NCBI RefSeq assembly: GCF_002236105.1
Contig: NZ_NIWU01000001.1
Coordinates: 806,001-870,000, forward strand
Direction: 5' to 3'
Source: Pseudomonas umsongensis
GTDB lineage: Bacteria > Pseudomonadota > Gammaproteobacteria > Pseudomonadales > Pseudomonadaceae
Length of the DNA stretch: 64,000 nucleotides
Below are positions 58,763 to 64,000 of this stretch, one piece after another. The notes below the pieces were generated by a model. It worked only from the letters and a program-made list of their open reading frames with translations, was not told the origin of the DNA and searched no databases. A program made the translations under genes and the position numbers. The stretch's first letter is position 1; each line of letters begins with the position of its first letter.

Positions 58763-61700
58763 ATGGACCTCAGCCGTCGTCAGTTCTTCAAGGTCGCCGG
58801 TATCGGCCTTGCAGGCTCGAGCCTGGGCGCGTTGGGCATGGCCCCGACTGCCGCTTTCGCCGAGCAGGTGCGCCATTTCAAGCTTGCCCACACCCATGAA
58901 ACCCGCAACACCTGCCCGTATTGCTCGGTCGGTTGCGGGGTAATCATGTACAGCCAGGGCGATGCGGCCAAGAATGTCGCGCAAAATATCATCCACATCG
59001 AAGGTGACGCCGACCATCCGGTGAACCGCGGCACCCTGTGCCCCAAAGGCGCAGGCCTGCTGGACTTCATTCACAGTCCCGGCCGCCTGCAATATCCGCA
59101 GGTGCGCAAACCCGGCAGCAGCGAGTGGACGCGAATCTCCTGGGAGGAAGCGCTCGATCGCATCGCCGACCTGATGAAGACCGACCGCGACGCCAACTTC
59201 ATCGAGAAGAACGCCCAGGGGCAGACGGTCAACCGCTGGCTGACCACTGGTTTCCTCGCGGCATCGGCGGCGTCCAACGAAGCGGGCTACATCACCCATA
59301 AGGTGGTTCGCAGTCTCGGCATGCTGGGGTTCGATAACCAGGCGCGTGTCTGACACGGCCCGACGGTGGCAAGTCTTGCCCCGACGTACGGCCGTGGTGC
59401 CATGACCAACCACTGGACCGATATCGCCAACGCGAATCTGGTTCTGGTAATGGGCGGCAACGCAGCGGAGGCGCACCCCTGTGGTTTCAAGTGGGTGACC
59501 GAAGCCAAGGCGCACAACAAGGCTCGGTTGATCGTGGTCGACCCGCGATTCACCCGCACGGCCTCCGTGGCCGATTATTACGCGCCGATCCGCACCGGCA
59601 CCGACATCGCCTTCATGGGCGGGCTGATCAATTACCTGCTGACCGAGGACAAGATCCAGCACGAGTACGTGCGCAACTACACCGACGTGTCGTTCCTGGT
59701 CAAACCCGGGTACGGCTTCGAGGACGGGATTTTCAGCGGTTACGACGCGGCCAAGCGTGTGTACACCGACAAAACCGGCTGGGGCTATGAGCTGGGCGAA
59801 GACGGCTTCGTCAAGACTGACCCGACCCTGCAGGACCCGCGCTGCGTCTATCAACTGATGAAGCAGCATTACAGCCGCTACAACATTGAAATGGCGAGCC
59901 AGATTTGCGGGATGCCGGTCGATGCCATGCAGAAAATCTGGGAGGAAATCGCCACTTGCTCGCAACCGGGCAAGACCATGACCATCCTCTATGCACTGGG
60001 TTGGACCCAGCACTCGATTGGCGCGCAGATCATCCGCAGCGCGGCGATGGTGCAACTGTTGCTGGGCAACGTCGGCATGCCGGGCGGTGGGGTGAATGCC
60101 TTGCGCGGGCACTCCAATATCCAGGGGCTGACCGACCTGGGCCTGCTGTCCAACTCGCTGCCGGGCTACCTCACGCTGCCCGGCGACGGCGAGCAGGACT
60201 ACACCGCCTACATCCTCAAGCGCACGCAAAAACCGTTACGGCCGGGTCAACTGTCCTATTGGCAGAACTACAGTAAATTCCACGTCAGCCTGATGAAGGC
60301 CTGGTACGGGGCCAATGCCACGCTGGAAAACAACTGGGCCTTTGATTATCTGCCGAAACTGGACATTCCCAACTACGACATCCTCAAGGTGTTCGACCTG
60401 ATGGGCCAGGGCAAGGTCAACGGCTATATGTGCCAGGGCTTCAACCCCATTGCCGCGTTGCCGGACAAGAACCGCGTGATGGCCGCGCTGGCCAAGCTCA
60501 AATGGCTGGTGGTGATGGACCCGTTGGCCACCGAAACCTCGGAGTTCTGGCAAAAGGTCGGGCCCTATAACGACGTGGACAGCTCCGCGATCCAGACCGA
60601 AGTGATTCGCCTGCCCACTACCTGTTTCGCCGAGGAAGACGGCTCGCTGGTCAATAGCAGTCGCTGGTTGCAATGGCACTGGAAGGGCGCCGACGGCCCT
60701 GGGGAGGCCTACACCGACATTCGCATCATGAGCGAGCTGTTCCTGCGCCTGCGCCAGCGTTATCAGGCTGAAGGCGGTGCCTATCCCGACCCGTTGCTGA
60801 AACTGTCGTGGCCGTACAAGGTTCCTGACGAACCGTCACCGGAAGAACTGGCCAAGGAGATCAACGGTTACGCCGTCACCGACTTTACCGACGCCACGGG
60901 GGCGCTTATCAAGGGCAACGCGCAACTGGCCGGGTTTGGCCAGCTCAAGGACGACGGTGGTACGGCGTCCGGGTGCTGGATTTTCTGTGGCAGCTGGACC
61001 GAAACGGGCAACCAGATGGCCCGCCGCGATAACAACGACCCGTACGGCATGCACCAGCACCAGGGTTGGGCCTGGGCCTGGCCGGCAAACCGGCGGATTC
61101 TCTACAACCGCGCCTCGGCCGACCTGAAAGGCAAGCCCTGGGACGATAAAAAGCGTCTTGTGTGGTGGAACGGCAAGGCCTGGGCCGGCACCGATGTGCC
61201 GGACTACAAGGCTGACGTGGCGCCAGAGGCGGGGATGAACCCGTTCATCATGAACCCCGAAGGCGTGGCGCGGTTCTTCGCCGTCGACAAGATGAATGAG
61301 GGGCCATTCCCCGAGCACTACGAGCCATTCGAGACGCCGATCGGCATCAACCCACTGCACCCGCAAAACAAGAAAGCCACCAGCAATCCGGCGGCGCGGA
61401 TCTTCGATTCGGTATGGGACACGCTGGGTGTGGCCAAGGATTACCCCTACGCCGCCACCAGCTACCGGCTGACCGAGCATTTCCACTTCTGGAGCAAGCA
61501 CTGCAAGCTCAACGCCATTACCCAGCCCGAACAGTTCGTCGAAATCGGCGAAGTGCTCGCCAGTGAACTCGGCATCGTCGCCGGCGACCGTGTGCGGGTC
61601 AGCAGCAAGCGAGGCTTCATCGAGGCGGTGGCGGTGGTGACCAAGCGGATTCGTCCGTTGCAGGTCAACAATCAGATCGTGCACCAGATCGGTATCCCTT

Positions 61701-61828
61701 TGCACTGGGGATTCACCGGGCTCACGCGCCACGGCTACCTGACCAACACCCTGGTGCCGTTCCTCGGCGATGGCAACACCCAGACCCCGGAATCCAAGTC
61801 ATTCCTGGTCAACGTGGAGAAAGTCTAA
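58763..61828 (+). CDS. fdnG: Formate dehydrogenase-N alpha subunit, selenoprotein
   Basis: One 1021-residue protein read through an in-frame TGA at 59351-59353, which is selenocysteine 197. Reading it as two genes is wrong, because ARV-Sec-HGPTVASLAP is the known active-site sequence. A twin-arginine signal (SRRQFFKVAG) sends it to the periplasm. TCPYCSVGCG binds a 4Fe-4S cluster and the rest holds the bis-MGD molybdenum or tungsten site. It oxidises formate and passes electrons to FdnH and FdnI, then quinone. AAGGAG is six bases before ATG 58763. The stop TAA touches the fdnH start. Confidence 0.96.
59351..59396 (+). promoter_or_regulatory. SECIS element and selenocysteine codon of fdnG
   Basis: Directly after TGA, CACGGCC (59354-59360) pairs perfectly with GGCCGTG (59390-59396). 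At the top, GGCAA (59368-59372) pairs with TTGCC (59376-59380) around a GTC loop, the G and U expected for SelB binding. This is the bacterial layout. Confidence 0.88.
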
Positions 61829-62764
61829 ATGGCCAGCCAAGACATCATTGCCCGCTCGGCCACTACCACCGTACCGCCATCGGTACGCAATCAGGAGGAA
61901 GTCGCCAAGCTGATCGACACCACCAAGTGCATTGGCTGCAAGGCCTGCCAGGTCGCCTGCTCGGAATGGAACGAGCTGCGCGACGAGGTCGGCCACAACC
62001 TCGGCACCTACGACAACCCGCAGGACCTGACAGCAGAAACCTGGACCCTGATGCGTTTCAGCGAGCACGAAACCGACGCCGGCAACCTGGAATGGCTGAT
62101 CCGCAAGGACGGCTGCATGCATTGCGCCGAACCCGGTTGCCTGGCGGCTTGCCCCAGTCCCGGAGCGATCATCAAGCACGCCAACGGCATCGTCGACTTC
62201 AATCAGGATCACTGCATCGGCTGTGGCTACTGCATCACCGGTTGTCCGTTCAACATTCCGCGCATTTCGCAGAAGGACCACAAAGCCTACAAATGCACCT
62301 TGTGCTCGGATCGGGTGGCGGTGGGGCTGGAACCGGCCTGTGTGAAAACCTGTCCGACCGGCGCCATCGTGTTCGGCTCCAAGCAGGACATGAAGGAACA
62401 TGCCGCCGAGCGCATCGTCGACCTCAAGAGTCGTGGCTTCGACAACGCCGGCCTGTACGACCCCGCGGGCGTTGGCGGCACGCACGTGATGTATGTGCTG
62501 CACCACGCCGACACCCCCAGGCTGTACGCCGGACTGCCGAGCGATCCGGTCATCAGCCCGTTGGTGAGCCTGTGGAAGGGCGTCAGCAAGCCCCTGGCGC
62601 TGCTGGCCATGGGCGCGGCGGTGCTGGCCGGGTTCTTCCATTACGTGCGCGTCGGGCCACAGGTGGTCGAGGAAGATGAACGGCCGCCGTCGAGCGATCC
62701 TGCGGTGCATGAAGTCGATCCATCGGTGCATACCTATGATCCGAAGCGGGAGGACAGGCCATGA
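61829..62764 (+). CDS. fdnH: Formate dehydrogenase iron-sulfur subunit FdnH
   Basis: Beta subunit of 311 residues that carries electrons from FdnG to the membrane. Four ferredoxin motifs are visible: [35 protein letters not shown] and CTLCSDRV with a matching CVKTC. A single C-terminal helix ([19 protein letters not shown]) anchors it. It has no signal and is exported with FdnG. The start follows the fdnG stop with no gap, and the end overlaps fdnI by four bases. Confidence 0.96.
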   Translation: MASQDIIARSATTTVPPSVRNQEEVAKLIDTTKCIGCKACQVACSEWNELRDEVGHNLGTYDNPQDLTAETWTLMRFSEHETDAGNLEWLIRKDGCMHCAEPGCLAACPSPGAIIKHANGIVDFNQDHCIGCGYCITGCPFNIPRISQKDHKAYKCTLCSDRVAVGLEPACVKTCPTGAIVFGSKQDMKEHAAERIVDLKSRGFDNAGLYDPAGVGGTHVMYVLHHADTPRLYAGLPSDPVISPLVSLWKGVSKPLALLAMGAAVLAGFFHYVRVGPQVVEEDERPPSSDPAVHEVDPSVHTYDPKREDRP

Positions 62765-63414
62765 TCCGCAAACAGATCCTGCGCTACACCAGCAACCAGC
62801 GCACCAACCACTGGCTGGTGGCGATTCTGTTCCTGATGGCGGGGTTATCGGGCCTGGCGCTGTTCCATCCGGCGCTGTTCTGGTTGAGCAACCTGTTCGG
62901 TGGCGGGCCGTGGACGCGCATCCTGCATCCGTTCATGGGCGTGCTGATGTTCGTGTTCTTCTTCGGCCTGGTGCTGAGTTTCTGGCGCGCCAATATCTTT
63001 ATCGCCAATGATCGATTGTGGCTGCGGCGGATCGACCGGGTGATGAAAAATGAAGAGGAGGGCGTGCCTGCCATCGGCAAATACAATCCCGGGCAAAAGC
63101 TGCTGTTCTGGACTTTACTGCTGTGCATGCTGGTGCTGTTGTTCAGCGGGCTGGTGATCTGGCGCGCCTACTTCAGCGCCTATTTCGGCATCACCAGCAT
63201 TCGCTGGGCAATGCTGTTGCACGCGTTGGCCGGTTTCGTGCTGATCCTGAGCATCATCGTGCACATCTACGCCGGCATCTGGATCAAGGGATCGGTCAGC
63301 GCCATGCTGCATGGTTGGGTCAGTCGCGCCTGGGCGAAAAAACACCATGAGCTCTGGTACCGTGAAGTGACCCGGGATGAGCGTCCCGATCCGCCGCTGA
63401 ACAGAAAAGGATAA
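62761..63414 (+). CDS. fdnI: Formate dehydrogenase cytochrome b556 subunit FdnI
   Basis: Gamma subunit of 217 residues with four membrane helices, including [36 protein letters not shown] and [20 protein letters not shown]. Histidines in NHWL, LHPFMG, LLHAL and IVHIY are candidate heme ligands. It passes electrons to the quinone pool. It overlaps fdnH by four bases. Confidence 0.95.
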   Translation: MIRKQILRYTSNQRTNHWLVAILFLMAGLSGLALFHPALFWLSNLFGGGPWTRILHPFMGVLMFVFFFGLVLSFWRANIFIANDRLWLRRIDRVMKNEEEGVPAIGKYNPGQKLLFWTLLLCMLVLLFSGLVIWRAYFSAYFGITSIRWAMLLHALAGFVLILSIIVHIYAGIWIKGSVSAMLHGWVSRAWAKKHHELWYREVTRDERPDPPLNRKG

Positions 63415-63418
63415 CCAC

Positions 63419-64000
63419 TTGGCCACGATCCTGGAGCCGGGACAGATTGAAGCGGCGGCGACATCGCCGCCGTTTCTGCACCTGCCACCGCCGAACCTGT
63501 TTGCCTTGCGTGCGTCGCGCCTGGAGCGCCTTGCCGACGGTCATCCATTGGCCGATTACCTGCGTCTGGTGGCGGGGTTGTGCAACGTGCAGCAACGTCT
63601 GATGGACGATCCCCCCGAGGCGGCACAGCCGGACCCGCAACGCGTCAGGCAGTGCCTGGATCTCGGCCTGCCACCGTTTGCCGCCGACAGCCTGGTGCGC
63701 GAGGATGCGTGGCTGGCGTACCTGCAAGCGCTGTTGCAGCGCTATCAGCCACCGGCGCAACCGGCGGTGGAAAACGCCGTGGCAACCTTGCGTGAGGCCA
63801 ACGTCGGGCAGCGCAAGGCGTGGGCGATAGCCTTGGTCAGCGGACAGTTCACCTTGCTGCCGGCGGCGCTGGTGCCATTTCTGGGGGCTGCGTTGCAAGT
63901 CGCGTGGAGCCATTGGCTGCTGAGTACCCCCGACCTCGCCTTGAAACCCGGCAACAGTCTTAACCAGTGCCCGGCGTGCGGCTCACCGGCCATGGCTGGG
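63419..64000 (+). CDS. fdhE: Formate dehydrogenase accessory protein FdhE (partial)
   Basis: Starts at TTG 63419 with AAGG eight bases upstream, four bases after the fdnI stop, and runs off the window with 194 codons. The N-terminus MATILEPGQIEAAA and the middle FLHLPPPNLFALRASRLERL match FdhE. The first zinc-binding CPACGSPA is just reached at the edge. FdhE is needed for activity of respiratory formate dehydrogenases. Sel genes often follow it in pseudomonads, but they would lie outside this window. Confidence 0.92.
   Translation, partial: MATILEPGQIEAAATSPPFLHLPPPNLFALRASRLERLADGHPLADYLRLVAGLCNVQQRLMDDPPEAAQPDPQRVRQCLDLGLPPFAADSLVREDAWLAYLQALLQRYQPPAQPAVENAVATLREANVGQRKAWAIALVSGQFTLLPAALVPFLGAALQVAWSHWLLSTPDLALKPGNSLNQCPACGSPAMAG

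Noticed and set aside
59351..59365. Stop codon splitting fdnG into two genes or a pseudogene
   Set aside because: The TGA is at the known selenocysteine position with a SECIS hairpin right after it, and both halves match one protein.

Overview
The window reads as chromosomal DNA of a fluorescens-group Pseudomonas. The evidence is high-GC codon use, a muxABC-opmB efflux operon, a MucR-type MHYT-GGDEF-EAL protein, the pseudomonad GlgE/TreS/TreY/TreZ gene set, dimethylsulfone genes, a fused maltosyl/maltokinase enzyme, and many copies of the short inverted REP pairs typical of this group. No rRNA, tRNA, CRISPR array, prophage or plasmid gene was seen.

Layout. 1-13.3 kb: thiol peroxidase (tpx) with a clear terminator, the four-gene RND efflux operon muxABC-opmB, mucR and a short-chain dehydrogenase. 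13.3-18.1 kb: a MocR-type regulator, ccoG away from any cco operon, a DUF3203 protein, an MgtC-family membrane protein whose stop codon lies in a REP, and a 55-residue proline-rich protein. 18.2-25.9 kb: glgE, treS-maltokinase and glgB in one direction. 26-34 kb: three tandem autotransporter genes on the minus strand (one is barrel only) and an EEP-family phosphodiesterase. 34-36.7 kb: no host genes; two full copies and one truncated copy of a 435-bp hairpin-rich repeat, one copy split by a complete IS481-family element. 36.7-48.5 kb: a PIG-L deacetylase with an altered metal/base motif, then glgX, a DUF2934 protein, treY, malQ, treZ and glgA. 48.5-58.5 kb: dienoyl-CoA isomerase-like crotonase, nudC, a TauE/SafE exporter, a divergent sulfur-scavenging pair with sigma-54-type promoters on both sides, a TetR gene with an operator palindrome plus an NTF2-like gene, pssA and patB. 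58.7-64 kb: fdnGHI-fdhE; fdnG is a selenoprotein with an in-frame UGA and a well-formed SECIS hairpin, and fdhE runs off the end.

How the genes work together. The two halves of the glg/tre region form one metabolic circuit. TreS-Mak turns trehalose into maltose 1-phosphate, GlgE polymerises it, and GlgB branches the glucan. GlgX, MalQ, TreY and TreZ debranch and rearrange glucan and release trehalose again. GlgA is present, but no glgC or glgP was seen here. The autotransporters, repeats and IS element lie between the two halves and look like inserted accessory DNA. The formate dehydrogenase genes imply a selenocysteine system (selA, selB, selC) elsewhere, plausibly just beyond the right edge.

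Most notable observations: the 435-bp structured repeat with one compensatory base-pair change between copies, the exact accounting of the IS insertion in it, the nested palindrome after sfnG, the paired sigma-54 promoters, and the UGA/SECIS of fdnG.
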